From: Ascaphus truei
Taxonomy: Eukaryota; Chordata; Amphibia; Anura; Ascaphidae
DNA: 64,000 bases
Direction of reading: 5' to 3'
Assembly: GCA_036426205.1 (NCBI GenBank)
Contig: CM071568.1
Span: 42,770,723-42,834,722, forward strand
Part shown: one piece after another, positions 32,537-43,717 of the stretch
How the letters are laid out: each line of letters begins with the position of its first letter
Numbering within the stretch: the stretch's first letter is position 1
Position numbers and translations under genes: made by a program
The notes under the pieces: generated by a model
Told to the model about the DNA's origin: nothing
Databases searched by the model: none
Seen by the model: the letters and a program-made list of their open reading frames with translations, nothing else

Positions 32537-32886
32537 GGCTGCGGTCCCAGTGCGTTCCATAGCACGCTCGCCCGGCGGGGGGGGCGGCGCGTGCAAAGTG
32601 CTTCACCGCAGATCGCGGTCCTGGGAGAGTTTGCGATGAGAGGGGGCGTGGCGGGGGTTTTGCGGGGGCATGGCCATGACCTCACGCGGTTGGTTCGCCC
32701 TCATTGGCTGAACCGCTGGCGGCCACGCTTCCGTCGCAAGTTCCACATACAAAAAAATTGTATGTGTGAAAACTTGCAGTACAGCGCGGCTGCTAAATGC
32801 GCGCCAACGTATGTACTGGCCCGGACTGATTGGGGGGCGGTGTTTGTGAGCACAGCGCACGCATAGAACGCCCTGCGACCGCAGCC
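32537..32886. mobile_element. Harbinger-like MITE, second family
   Basis: Starts GGCTGCGGTCCCAGTGCG and ends CGCCCTGCGACCGCAGCC, imperfect inverted termini directly abutting the previous MITE (left flank TTA). GC-rich, with a G run at 32577-32586. No transposase. A block TTCGCCCTCATTGGCTGAAC occurs in the opposite orientation at 33090-33108. Confidence 0.6.
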
Positions 32887-33534
32887 TATCACAAGCTGGC
32901 ACAAATCCACCATCTACCCTGAGATACAAAAGGTAAACCGCTGAGCACCTATACTCTTTTGAACAGGTGTAAACCCTGTCAAATCACAGTGACTGTACTG
33001 CGCGCGCACGTGAGCGTGGGTAGGAGCGATGCGTGCGGAGACTAACTTTTGTCTTTGTTGCGCGATGCAGGGGTCACGTGCGCGGTTCAGCCAATGAGGG
33101 CGAACCGCTCACGTGATGTCACGGGCACGCCCCCCATTACGCAACACTGTGGGCCACAGATCTCGGCAAGTACAAGCGTGCGTAACGTCACAGCGCCCAG
33201 TTGCACGTGCAATAAGGATGGACGCGGCCTTACATGTACACCCTATCCCTCATGTCGGGGGGGTTGGGAGGGGAAGAATCCTCCGGCTCTTCTCCTTGTA
33301 TGCTGGTATCTGGCACTCCTGGCACCTGACTTCCCAGAAGTTGCTCTGCCATATATCCCTCCTATATACAGCACCTCTTGTTACTACTGGGTGGGGCTTA
33401 GCACCTCCTCTCTTATTCACCCTTTACATTACTTCTAGTAAACCCAACAGAGGAGAGGTTACACACACAAGAGGGCAAACCGCTGAGTCTTCTTCCGAAC
33501 ACAAACTGCAAATAAATATATCACTTTACCCACT
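32887..33534. other. GC-rich repeat fragment and unassigned sequence
   Basis: 33000-33233 is CpG-rich and contains the reverse complement of a block in the preceding MITE, so it is probably a diverged inverted relative. 33235-33534 shows nothing recognisable. Confidence 0.4.
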
Positions 33535-33800
33535 CATATGTCAACCCTGCTTTTCACCATTATCTCCCAGCATACACGGCTTCCACTGCAGCAAGGTATT
33601 CTCGGAAATGGCATGCAAATGAGCGCACAGTGTCACCTTTTGCTTCAAATACATTTTAACATGGACTCCTATGAGCTTATGCCTGCCACATTACACCGCT
33701 TTTCAGCACAGCATGGGTTAAGAAGTGCATAGCCAGTAAACCCTTCTCACAGACAGATGTTTCGACCTTTTGGGTCTCGTGAGTCTGAGGCTGGTTATAC
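33535..33800 (-). mobile_element. Family H1, copy d (diverged)
   Basis: It shares ATTATCTCCCAGCATAC, CACTGCAGCAAGG, ATGCAAATGAGC and CACAGTGTCAC with 12400-12485, in the same orientation, and ends with the degraded hammerhead. There is no ORF. Confidence 0.7.
33741..33793 (-). ncRNA. Degenerate hammerhead motif H1-d
   Basis: Minus strand: CTCACGA in place of CTGANGA (G5 changed to C), perfect stem II GACC/GGTC with loop CAAAA, GAAA, stem III ACATCTGT (one change from the palindrome), GUC triplet. Stem I CTCAGA/TGTGAG has one mismatch. Loss of the essential G5 should abolish cleavage. Confidence 0.65.
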
Positions 33801-34853
33801 TGACTAACACAAACAAACCACAACATATCAACATATAAAAACAAACCCTCACAAAGTATACAGTGTATGCACTACCTCCGTAGTACTTTTAGCAAATTCA
33901 GCGGCTAATAACCTGGTATAGCATAATTATGTGGTGTGCCTTTTAGATTGGGAGATGAAAAGGATCAGAGTCAGTCAAAGTCATTGATTGGTAGCATTTG
34001 GTCTCATCGACTTCAATGGTTTCTCTTTTTATAAAAATCAGTACTTTTTCAGTGAAATGTAATTTTTGGGCCCAGAATTCCCACATTGTACTGATTTCGG
34101 CCCTTGGAGGATGATATCTCTGTGTAAGTACAGTGTGTTGTACTAATGAATAATTCTGTTAGTACGCTACTGTTGTAATTTTTTATTAAGAAGCATCAGT
34201 ATATACATACAGTATATACGTTCCACATTGGTATTTTTTTGGCGATATTGCTTTATGCAGAGAATGTATGCAATGTGGTTTTGCACTTCAGGGGCTATTT
34301 ATCAACATCTCTCAGCTGAAAAGTGGTGCCAAACAGGTTACAAAAAATTACACCGTATTTACCAATAAATATTATTACTATTAAATCATTTTTTCGCTCC
34401 AGTTTTGCCATATAGACTTTTGATAAATAACCTTTTTCTAGTCTGCATGTTTGATTATTTATGGGTCTTTCGAGTCTATTTATCAAAGCCTCTCGGCTGA
34501 AATACTGAGGCAAGAGTAGGGGGTGGGGGGGAAACCCCAGCACCATAATTATTAAATGAAAGGAATCCTTTTGAAAAAATAAAATAAAAAAATAGAGGGC
34601 CTCAGTACTAGAGATGCAGCGGCCATTATTCGAACAATTTCTTCTTTTTATGGATATTTTGTGTCCATTAGTTTAAATTGTGTTTACAGCCTTGTGTTTG
34701 TATGTTAAATGTTGTTTGTTTTCTGTCTTATGTTAGTCAGTGTTGTTCATTAGTGTTTTATGTTAGTTTGTCCTATATACAGCAGTATACACTATGTAAT
34801 ATCTTTGTTCTTTATTCCATATATCTCGGAATCCTTCCACGAAGTTACACGTG
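33801..34853. other. Unassigned AT-rich sequence
   Basis: A TTTATCAACATCTCTCAGCTG block (34296) and a TTTATCAAAGCCTCTCGGCTG block (34480) are direct near-repeats. They may bound a small unclassified repeat. No gene seen. Confidence 0.4.
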
Positions 34854-35231
34854 TAGCCCATGTTCCCCGCCCCCCCCCCCCCCCGGTCGCAGATTGGACC
34901 TCTAGGGTGTAGTGAGGGCTGGCTACATGTACTATGGTGGTGCATACCTGCTTGGAACAGGAGGGCCTGAGTCTCCCGCGTTGGTGTGGGTGATAACAGG
35001 GCCAGGCTTCTGGGGTATATGCCTTCATTTTCTCTAGCAACGGTGCAGCGCCTCCATCTTCTGGCGAGACCTATAGGGATAGGTTAAGATCCTCCCAGAA
35101 GAAGCCCTGGTGCCAGGGCGAGTGATCTTAAACTCCACACAGTCTTTTGGATAAAATAGCAGCACTCTTTATTGTCCTTGCACAATGATACAGCAACACT
35201 TCATGCACAGCGGCACACAGCAGTGTCAGTA

Positions 35232-35496
35232 CACAGCCAGGGGAGCCAGGTGTGGAGTAAAACCTGTTCTTTTATTGGTGCATGCAAAGAGACGAGTATA
35301 ACCAACCAACTGGGGGGACAAAGACAGGAACCTCCTACACCGTTTCGGACCTATACGTCCTTTGATAAGGAGGCTTATAGGCTACAGAAACCGCGTAGGA
35401 GGTTCCTGTCTTTGTCCCCCAAGGGGGTATACTCGTCTCTTTGCATGCACCAATAAAGAACAGTGTTTTACTCCACACCTGGCTCCCTGGCTGTGC
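35232..35496. mobile_element. Palindromic element with ribozyme-like spacer
   Basis: Inverted arms 35232-35338 and 35395-35496 share GCATGCAAAGAGACGAGTAT, GACAAAGACAGGAACCTCCT and GGTGTGGAGTAAAAC with their complements. The 56-bp spacer holds an eroded hammerhead on the minus strand and a weaker mirror of it on the plus strand. It is smaller than 8765-10390 but has the same plan. Confidence 0.7.
35331..35373 (-). ncRNA. Eroded hammerhead-like relic
   Basis: Minus strand: stem I CCTCC/GGAGG and stem II GGAC/GTCC are intact around GAAA and a GUA triplet, but the CUGANGA box has become TTATCAA, losing G5, A6 and G8. On its own it would not be called; position and stems make it credible as a relic. 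Confidence 0.4.
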
Positions 35497-36571
35497 GCCA
35501 TTCGTTTTTTCTTCTGCCTGTACCTGGATTCCGGATCCCTCGTGGCTGGCACGCCTGCATATCACCCCTGGAGATGACGTGAGTGGGTTTTTATTGGTAT
35601 TAGACTCTTATGGTTAAGTTTTGACGGCTGTCATTTATTACTTACAAGTCTATATTTGCCTACCCACTCCCATTGGTATCTCCAGGGTTAATGATTTATT
35701 ATCCACTGAACTGGATGGAGTCACCCTGGGTTTGAGCACCCTATTTTTCTTACCCATATACAGCAGTGCACTCCAAATGTGTACAGGCCTTTCCTCCTCT
35801 CCTCTCCTCCAGGCTGTACCCTAGCAGGATGGGCTGGTTAGGGGCTTCAATACCCCAACCCGCACCTCCAGGATATACTCTCTGGGTGAGGGTAGATCTC
35901 CCCCCTCACCCCCTCAGCAGGGTGAGGGGCATTGGTCCACGCACTATAGTGCTATCAGCTCTAATCAGTATGGCTGAGTCTCTTTTCTCCTGTTTCCAGC
36001 ACACTCCACTCTCACAATTCCAACAGCCTCCACTCTCCAGACTGACACATCTTTCTCTCACTGCAACAGACTGTCACAGAACTGAACTCTCCAACCGACT
36101 GACAGACTCTCCTGCTCCCAGGCGGAACTCTCAGACTCAACAGCAACTGACTCAGACTCCCTCCAGACTGACACACACAGGAGCAGCCCACTAAATAGAT
36201 ACAGCCCTGCCCCTTATGATGTCAGCAGGACCTCCCCTCTGTCTCAGGCCTGCCACAGAGTCAGGGGCCTACCTCTATCAAGCAAGGCAGGGCTTGGAGG
36301 GGGGAAAACCCATGATTACTACTGGCGCCTGCCCTTACCAGGGCTTACTCCAGTAGGAGAAGGATTGGTAGCCCACTATTTCTTACAGGGTAAGAATAGT
36401 TAGCCCACTAATAGGTAGCCCACTATTTCTTACACAAGGTTGATCCGGATGGACAGGACTGTCCCACAAGGAGCATAGCTCTTGCCAGTGTATCTCGATA
36501 TTTGTTGGACTTTATTTTCCAAGGCGCCGGTCTGTATTTATGTTTTCCTTGTCAGTGACATCACTGCCATG

Positions 36572-36690
36572 CAGGGCCGCAGACAGCTTTCCCGGGGCCC
36601 AGGAGCAAAGTTTCCACTGGGGCCCCCCACCCATGTTTCAGCAGCCTTGCGAGAACCCCCCTTCTCACACACCTCCTGACTCTCACACCC
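36572..36690. mobile_element. Fragment related to the 43718 hAT-like element
   Basis: It begins CAGGGCCG like 43718-44669 and contains CCCGGGGCC; no right terminus found. Short and weakly supported. Confidence 0.35.
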
Positions 36691-36696
36691 CTCTTA

Positions 36697-36901
36697 GGCT
36701 GCGCTTATAGTGCCAGCGACAGCGACAGCGACGCAATGTTGCGTCAAAACAAATGCACAGTCGCCTGCGCTTATAGTAGAAGCGGTGCAAAGGAGCAACG
36801 GCTTGGTCACAATCGCTGGAAGTCAAGTCAATTTGATTTTTCCAGCGACCGCATTGTGACATCACCATCGCGTCGCAGTCGCCGGCACTATAAGCGCAGC
36901 C
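36697..36901. mobile_element. PIF/Harbinger-like MITE with TTA duplication
   Basis: A 205-bp element starts GGCTGCGCTTATAGTGCC and ends GGCACTATAAGCGCAGCC, near-perfect 18-bp inverted termini. It is flanked on both sides by TTA (36694-36696 and 36902-36904), the 3-bp target typical of PIF/Harbinger. Internal CGCTGGAAGTCA and TTTTTCCAGCGACC form a second inverted pair. No ORF. Confidence 0.85.
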
Positions 36902-37009
36902 TTACACTCCCCAGTCACCCTTCCCCCCTCTCTCTCTTATACCCCCACCCCATGTATTTTTCTCCCCTCCCCACACTCAACCTCCCTCCCCAATATACCT
37001 GCATACACG

Positions 37010-37130
37010 GTAACACACACAGAGTGACACACATACACAGACAGAGACAGTGACACACACAGACAGACAGACAGTGACACACACACACACAGACAGTGAC
37101 ACACACACACAGACAGTGACACACTCACTA
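37010..37130. repeat. CACACAGA microsatellite
   Basis: Array of GTGACACACACAGACAGA-type units. Val/Cys-rich reverse frames are its translation. Confidence 0.9.
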
Positions 37131-37139
37131 CCCTCCCCT

Positions 37140-38226
37140 TTCACCGGGTGATCCCACCCCGTGTCCAGATACCTCGTCCAATATTTCCCCCACCCTCAAG
37201 TGAGACAGTGAATCAATATGTGTGTGACTGCGCAGCCACTGTGTCCTGAATTAATAGTGATATCGTTGGTGCACTTGTAGTTTACCTGCCGCCTGAATTA
37301 ATAGTGATATCGTTGGTGCACTTGTAGTTTACCTGCCGAGCACTCCAGTACCCGGTCCTGCAACAGTCTTCACAAAGGATCGGTGTGGGCCTAGATGACG
37401 TCGCCCGCAGGTGTTCGGGGCGATCCCACCCAGACGTGCAGCAGTACGGCAGCGGAGTCTGAGCCCAGACCTCCCGCTGTCTTGGAAATGTCCTGATAGC
37501 AAGCACACACACAATAAGGGAACCGGAACCTATCTATGGCCAGTCCCTAGCTCAGCTTCACACTACTGGGGCTCAGGGTCCAACTGGGCCTGGGGTATGA
37601 GGCCTAGGTAGGGGTGGAATGCCTCCCTACACCGGAGCTCCTTCTCCTTCCGCGCACCGCTAGCTCTGACTCACGTGCGCGCCCCTCGACCCCTTTACCT
37701 CCCTTCCTCGCATCTCATTGGCCCTCCCGCATCACGAGGGTCCACGGGGCTGCTGGGACCCGTAGTTCCGCGGCTTTCCTCCTATCCGAGCTCTCCCCCT
37801 TTCGTGGGCTTTGTCACTATGCCCGCGCATGCGCAACCTCCGGCCGGGCCGGTCCTGCGCCTGCGCCAACCTTCAATATGATGCTCCCTCTACGCGGAAC
37901 CTCCATTATCGGAGCGTTCCCTACTGCAGCACTCTCCCACCACGCAACAACAACTGGTGACAAAGGGGTCCCGGCTACATCTATATCTAGTGTATGTGTT
38001 CATTTGAATGTGTCCTGCGAGGAACAACTCCCGCTTTGCTGGGAGCCATCGCGGTGGAGGCGCTGTACCATATAGTATTGTTCCAGAGGACACACCCCAG
38101 GTTCTCACTGGTGGAGGCTCAGGCCTCCTGTGAGCCTAACAGGTAAAGCACCACACCGGTAATACATATAGATTCTCCTCATATGCACCCTCTGCGATTG
38201 GGGGGGGGGGGAATATGGGTTACACA
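37140..38226. mobile_element. LTR-like mosaic fragment
   Basis: The left part (37145-37365) matches the GGTGATCCCACC...CCTGCAAC region at 1360-1525. The right end (GGGGGAATATGGGTTACACA, 38206-38225) and GGTGGAGGCGCTGTACC (38053) are reverse complements of the LTR start and 'GCGCCTCCA' block seen near 1010-1190, so two pieces lie in opposite orientation. Boundaries uncertain. Confidence 0.4.
37245..37338. repeat. Exact 47-bp tandem duplication
   Basis: 37245-37291 and 37292-37338 are identical, beginning CCTGAATTAATAGTGATATC. Recent local duplication or an assembly artefact. Confidence 0.9.
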
Positions 38227-40523
38227 AATTAAAAAGCTCAGTGGACATTTCACTTATAGTTCTTAATTAACGCAGTCACCAGGATCTTTTACTATTTATA
38301 CTGTAAGAGATGAGCAATTAGTCAATTCAATTTGTCAAAGTCACTTTAAAGAGTAATTATAAAATGCTCAGCACAGAATAGGTCATATTATTTGAAGCTT
38401 TAAACTTTCTTACTTAGGTAAACTACCTGTCTATATATGGGATTCCTCTTCAAACTTTAATGGAGGTCCAAAACAAGAGGAAAGCGGCTTCTTAACTCAT
38501 ATCAGTCTTTTACTGTAAGGTGTCAAGTATTCAAGCATAGGCTGAAGAAATTACCCAATGCTGTATTCATACAGCTAGTGCCTGGAGAATCGGCTAATAA
38601 AGATGTTTGAGAGCTCCTCTTCATTAAGATCTCAAGATGATAAGAGATACTCATGCAGTAAGTCCACTAAGATATTGAGATGGGTTATATAACAAGTTTA
38701 GTATAAGGGTGTCCTTATAAGCTCATATGTCTTGTTGGCCTTTCTGGCATTAAAGGGGGGAAGAAAGCGGAAAACAGAAACGTAAATGATTTGTATTCAT
38801 TTTTTATGCTTGCTCTTTTTCATGTATGCTTCATTTAAAATGCTTTATATAAATTAAATACTTTGCCTTGCTGATACTTCCTGAGCCAGACTTATCACCT
38901 AAATCATAGCTGGGAGAATCCTCAATTGTCCCTTTGCATTGTGGGTTAAGATGTGCGAACTGCACTTCGCATTTCAGCTTGCAAATCTTTCATGCGTATT
39001 TTTTAAAATGCAGTCACCTTTTCGCTATTTTCTGTTAAAAGTTTTGCAATCGCCCTTAAAAATTTTGGGAAAATAGTAAAAAAAAAAAAAAAAAGTAACA
39101 ATTTTCACAAATTTCCACCCTGAAATTTAGCAAAAATGTAGAAAGTTGCCAATTTCCCAAGTTTTTTGAAAATGGGATCTAAAAAACATTTACATGACTA
39201 AAGTGACTTACACATTGGTCACGTGACCTTGGAAATGTTTTTTTGTGACCCTTGTTGTTCTTGCCGCTGAAAGTTAGCAAAAAAACTGCATATTTTGCAA
39301 AATTTCCCGAAAAGTTCACACATCTCTACTTGTGGCCGTATCACCCCACATAGCTCCCCATCTCTCAGTCCTGCACACAAAACACCACAACACAATTGTG
39401 GGTGAAACGTGGCCACAGCATTTTATTCATCCTTTTATACATAAATGAAAAGGACTTTGCCAGCACCACAAATGCATAGAGTTCCAAAACAACTTGCCAT
39501 ACCTGCTCGGTGGGCCAATCCAAACGTGATTACCAGCATTCTATGAGAGGACCCTGTGACTGAAAGGGGCAGAGGGACCAGCAGAATCAAGGTTACGCCG
39601 AGGTGCAGGGAACAAAGACAGAGTGGCCGGCGGCGGAGATCGGGCCAGGGGGGCATCCACCCGAAAAGCAGCACATTTGGCCATTCCCCCAGACATACCA
39701 GAGCCAGAGGGGAAATATCCATCCGGCTGGGGAAGCCGTTGCCGTGCTTCTGTGTCGTGGGACTGTGAGTTGCCAGAGAACAGAAAGCAGAACTTTTGAG
39801 CAGGGAATATGAAAGTGTTCAGCCACATATTGCACCAGAGAGGTCTGTATGGTACCTCCCCCACAGGAGTGAAAGCAAACCCAGGATAGGCAGTTAGGAT
39901 TACCCCTGCACTCCCTGTTTTGGTGAGTGCAAGCTTTAGTTGTGATTTGTGTTGTGTTTGTTGGCTCCGGACAGAATAAATACTCTTTATTGAACTGCTT
40001 TATCCTGTCTGGTGCCTTGATCTTGGTGTTAAGGTCTGGTCTCACATCATAGACACCCCCACGCTCAGCGTGGTTGAGAGGACAGCACCAAACTCTGCCA
40101 CCAAGCATGGGCTGAAGCACAGCCTCTCCCATTATGACATCCTGCCGCTCACCATTGGGCTGTAGAACACTTTCAATAGGTCCACAAAAGTACTAACTAT
40201 ATAGTGTCAAAAGTACTAACTATATAGTGTAAAGGAGAGAACATCCATCAAAATACCCAAAAGGGAATAAAAAACATATATATAATAGAAATATATATTT
40301 TTTTTTAAAGGAGCTGCCAGTGTTATAGTTGCAGGGCCTGATAGCATCTAAAATATCACAACATTAAGAAGAGATAACACTGCACACTCAAAAATATACC
40401 CATTATGTTTTTATAAGTAGCAACATTTCATTAAATTAAATAATATTACAAATCAAATGTAGAAATACATGAAGCAAATCAAATCATAACACAGCGACAG
40501 AGTGACAACATACCAATAAGACA
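38227..40523. other. Unassigned sequence
   Basis: Mostly AT-rich with a GC-richer part (39540-40140). Open frames of up to 179 codons (40132-39593, minus) overlap others on the plus strand and have no recognisable motif. Nothing else seen. Confidence 0.35.
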
Positions 40524-40567
40524 CCGGCATGACATTTCAGGGTACCAAGCACTTCATCAGATGCTGC
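40524..40567 (-). ncRNA. Hammerhead-like motif with intact core box
   Basis: Minus strand: CTGATGA (40560-40554), extra A, a poorly paired stem II region, GAAA, short AUGU stem III, GUC triplet and stem I GCAT/ATGC. Core bases are intact but stem II and stem III are weak. Confidence 0.5.
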
Positions 40568-41303
40568 CACAAATCCAGTCATGGTTCGGTCATGGTTAAA
40601 AGCACTAGAAGCTTGGTTGACCACAAAAATTCATTTTTCAGGCATAATTTGGCAAGGAAAGATGTGCCTGAAGAAGGGGCCTTATTGGTTCAAAAAGCTT
40701 GTACTGTTTGTAAGCATGACTTAATCATTAAAGCTATTACTTCTACAGGGAACATAATTTTGGTCACTATAAGTCATAATAGATCGAAAAAACATCATTA
40801 ATGGCTGTTACTTGTATTCCTTTAAAATGTAAGAAAAACTTTTGACAAGTCACCTACATTTTGCAGAGTGGTTTTCTCCACACAATGTCATTATTTTCCT
40901 TTACACGTGACATTCATGGCATCAATGTCTTTCTCAACACAAACACCTTTTATATCTTTAGTTGTTTTTTTCTTTTTCAGAAATGATTATAGCCTTGTTT
41001 TCCAAACCAGCTTTCCACATGGCTTGTCAATTTATTAGAGCTTGATGCTATACTTTTGCATGAAGGTCATGTTAAACCAGATGTGCTTGTAGTACAGTAG
41101 CTTCTTTGACTCACTGTTTGCTTGTAGAATGTCAAGTGAATTCCCTGACATGACATACCTGGCTGTTTGACAATTCAACGTGGATTACCTTGACTCAGGG
41201 TGCTGGATTCAGGCGACTGAGCGATGAGGTAGCACAGATGTAATAAAATGAGCGCCAGGAACTTTTGCAGTACAACTGTCATTTAACCTTGCGCGTTTCA
41301 CCT
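40568..41303. other. Unassigned AT-rich sequence
   Basis: No gene or known repeat recognised. Confidence 0.3.
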
Positions 41304-41347
41304 CCCCTGAGGAAGCCGTCAACATTGTTGAGGTGAAACACGTAGGG
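41304..41347 (+). ncRNA. Hammerhead-like motif
   Basis: Plus strand: CTGAGGA (41307-41313), extra A, a long stem II with CC/GG and CAAC/GTTG pairs, GAAA (41335-41338), stem III ACACGT (not palindromic), GUA triplet and a 3-bp stem I CCC/GGG. The core is intact but stem I is short. The minus strand of the same block also carries a GAAACGCGC with a paired CTTCC/GGAGG upstream, so it may be a fold-back relic of two copies. Confidence 0.5.
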
Positions 41348-42182
41348 TTTTTGATCCTCTGAAGACACCATACCAGCCAGCCAAACTCCACCTTGGGACT
41401 CTGCACTGAGTGTGCACGCAAATGTGGAAATCGTCGAACCAGCAACAAGGAATGGAGTAAGACCGTCCTTGAAATATACGCTGTGGTTCCTGGACTGTCC
41501 CGAGTGGTCTGAGTGTACCCTCAATACACTTACTGAGAAAAGAAAGAATTGCCAGCGCCAAATCAGTCCTTTAAATAATAATAAATCCGAATAAAGACCA
41601 ACCCGTCTCTTGCAAAGTCCCAAAAGTGTCCTTGAGCAAACAGGCAGTGAAGGGGTCAACGAACGGCTCACACCAAATAATAGTGCAATATGTAAAAAAG
41701 AGAAGAAAACAAACAGATAATGGTGCAGTACGCCAAAAAAGTTGACATTAAAACATTAAAAACTCACACATGACAAACATAACACACAATGACAGACAGA
41801 CACTAGCAAGACTATAATCCTAACAAAAAGCTATTTATTAACATTGAAATACTGGGTTCAGGAGGATACAGCACTTAAGTCCAGAGGGGTAAAATTGAAA
41901 CCCTACTTACAGGACAGTAGATGGTAAAAGCAGTAAAGCTGAAGATCGCTCAGGTGCTCCTCTCTGATGATAACTGGAGCTCCTTTAGGGATTGCCTTGT
42001 GTGGGGGATGGATGTTGAGTCGCACGAAAACCGGAACTTCCTGGTGGATGTCACGTCACACGCTGCGGTGTTACTGAAATCACTGCTCCTCTTCCTCTCC
42101 TTTCCCCCCACAGCCTACACAACTGCTGCCAATATCCTCCACAACCAAACAGACAGCTCTAAAAACAGAATAATCTCCCAAC

Positions 42183-42222
42183 GACGTTTCATGCACATAC
42201 GTGCACTTCTTCAGGGGTGTGG
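42183..42222 (-). ncRNA. Hammerhead motif downstream of PLE-1 ORF
   Basis: Minus strand, same as the PLE: CTGAAGA (42214-42208), extra A, 6-bp stem II GUGCAC/GUGCAU (one GU), GAAA (42190-42187), minimal self-complementary stem III ACGU and a GUC triplet. Stem I is weak (CCC with GGG only after a 3-nt bulge). Hammerheads in the terminal repeats of PLEs are established for this group. Confidence 0.68.
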
Positions 42223-42490
42223 CTTGCCCTGACAACCAGCAGTTTATATACACTGCATGGGTGGTTCTAATTTACTAATTAGATGACACGGTGTTAACCC
42301 ATCAATTGCCATGGTCAGAGCTAGACAACAACAAAGCTTGCTAAACATACATTACACAACATTAAACAGCACATAGAAACATTAAAACATTTAAAATTGA
42401 TCTTAAAATAATAAATAATGGGGCTGACAGAAAATGAATAGTATATCATATTATAAAAAGGATTTTAATTCGAAGTCTATGTTCAGCCCT

Positions 42491-43546
42491 CTAGGATAGT
42501 GTTTTTAGTTCGTAAATCCAGTATGCTTCACGCATACTGGCCTGTTTTAATCTACTCCCACCTCTTAGACTGGGCTGAACCACTTCAATGGCCTGGCAGC
42601 GCAAACCTTTAGGATTTTTATTATGGCACAAAAGAAAATGATGGGAGACACTATGTGTGACCAATCCTTTCTTGATGTTATGAACATGCTCATAGATGCG
42701 TCTCTGTAAGGTTCTCCCAGTTCTGCCAATATACTGCAAGCCACAAGGGCATTGAAGCAAGTATATTACAAAGGTGGAATGGCAATTAATAAATGTCTTA
42801 ATGGGATAGCTTCCAGAGGTTACATTAGATGTAAAATGTTTAGCATTCATACTGTAGGAGCAAGCCACACATTTTGCACAAGTGAAAAATCCTTTTGGAC
42901 CCCCTATCTGTTTCTGCTTATGTTGCTTAACTGGACAACTCGGGGCTAATTTAGATTTTAAATTATTAGCCTTAGAGAATATAATTTGGGGTTTTTCTGG
43001 GAGAATGTCCACCAATATATAATCTTTTAGCAAGATGGGCCAATATTTGTTTATAATCTGTTTTATTCTAGGGGCCATCTCGTTGTACTGGGTAATAAAA
43101 GCAACTTTATTATTACATTTTTCTGTTGTGTCTTTGTTCTTATTATTATATTTGAGTAATGTATCTCTTTCTATTTTAGTAACTTGTTCGAATGCCTCAT
43201 CTAAGAGACTCTCTGGATACTTTCTCTCAAGAAATTTACTTTTTAGGTCTTTTGCCTGCATTTTAAAAGTCTCATCCTCAGAGCAGTTGCGCTTAAGGCG
43301 CACTAACTGGCCCTTAGGGATATTACGCAGCCATTGTGGGTTGTGCTGACTATCTGCATGTACATAGTTATTAGCTTGTACTGGCTTGAAAAAAGTCCTG
43401 GTGTGAAGTGTATTCTGATTAATATAAATGTGTAAATCTAAAAAATCAATGTGCTCAGTGCTGTGATTGCAAGTACATTTAAAGTTGGGATGATTACAAT
43501 TTAAATAAGTGCAAAAGGCATCTAGTGCGGCTTGACTGCCTGACAA
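42491..43546 (-). CDS. PLE-1 RT C-terminus plus GIY-YIG endonuclease, open
   Basis: A 351-codon open frame without stops. Residues 1-40 end the RT (HIDFLDLHI); 60-90 carry the HADSQHNP...IPKGQLVRLKRNCS motif typical of PLEs after the RT fingers/thumb; 95-215 form the basic linker (IINKYWPIL); C223/C226/C229 and H237 are a zinc-binding cluster. The GIY-YIG nuclease spans 258-351, with VIY (260-262), QYIG (271-274), RTGRTLQRRIYEH and the late acidic E340/E346. In the family this nuclease nicks the target for primed reverse transcription. The first methionine is internal to the original protein, because the 5' half, including the YxDD site, is missing. The unbroken frame points to a fairly recent insertion. 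Confidence 0.88.
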   Translation of the reverse strand: MSGSQAALDAFCTYLNCNHPNFKCTCNHSTEHIDFLDLHIYINQNTLHTRTFFKPVQANNYVHADSQHNPQWLRNIPKGQLVRLKRNCSEDETFKMQAKDLKSKFLERKYPESLLDEAFEQVTKIERDTLLKYNNKNKDTTEKCNNKVAFITQYNEMAPRIKQIINKYWPILLKDYILVDILPEKPQIIFSKANNLKSKLAPSCPVKQHKQKQIGGPKGFFTCAKCVACSYSMNAKHFTSNVTSGSYPIKTFINCHSTFVIYLLQCPCGLQYIGRTGRTLQRRIYEHVHNIKKGLVTHSVSHHFLLCHNKNPKGLRCQAIEVVQPSLRGGSRLKQASMREAYWIYELKTLS

Positions 43547-43717
43547 TACACTTACTGCACCTTATAGATTGATAGTGTGAGTTGATTCTTCACCCTCCTA
43601 GTTCTGTGTTTTTTTTTAATATACATTGTTATGCTATGTTTTTTCCAATGTTTTCTCTTTGAGGAGAGTTCAGGCATGCAGTTCCATCGATTACCATTGT
43701 CTACTCTATCCTATATG

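Larger units (their letters stand above)
34854..36434 (-). mobile_element. LTR, minus orientation, invaded by a palindromic element
   Basis: Minus-strand LTR ends are TGTAAGAAATAGTGGGCTACC (read from 36434, shown here in part: TGTAAGAAATAGTGG) and ...GGAACATGGGCTACA (to 34854). An AATAAAG signal on the minus strand (near 35167) matches the sites in 16460-17195 and 61735-62402. A C run is at 34867-34883. The palindromic element 35232-35496 lies inside. The repeated GTAGCCCACTATTTCTTAC block at 36368-36434 is a local duplication. No coding region is attached, so it is probably a solo LTR. Confidence 0.6.
41880..43550 (-). mobile_element. Penelope-like element 1, 5'-truncated
   Basis: Minus-strand element comprising the 3' part of a PLE: end of the reverse transcriptase, linker, GIY-YIG nuclease and a 3' region with a hammerhead motif about 270 bp after the stop. 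The 5' boundary is near 43550, where PLE similarity stops abruptly just after the catalytic RT region would end. 5' truncation is usual for PLEs. The lower boundary is a guess. Confidence 0.75.

Noticed and set aside
39380..39420. GGTGAAACGTGGCC as a hammerhead GAAA/stem III
   Set aside because: No CUGANGA box within 60 bases on either side and no closing stem I.
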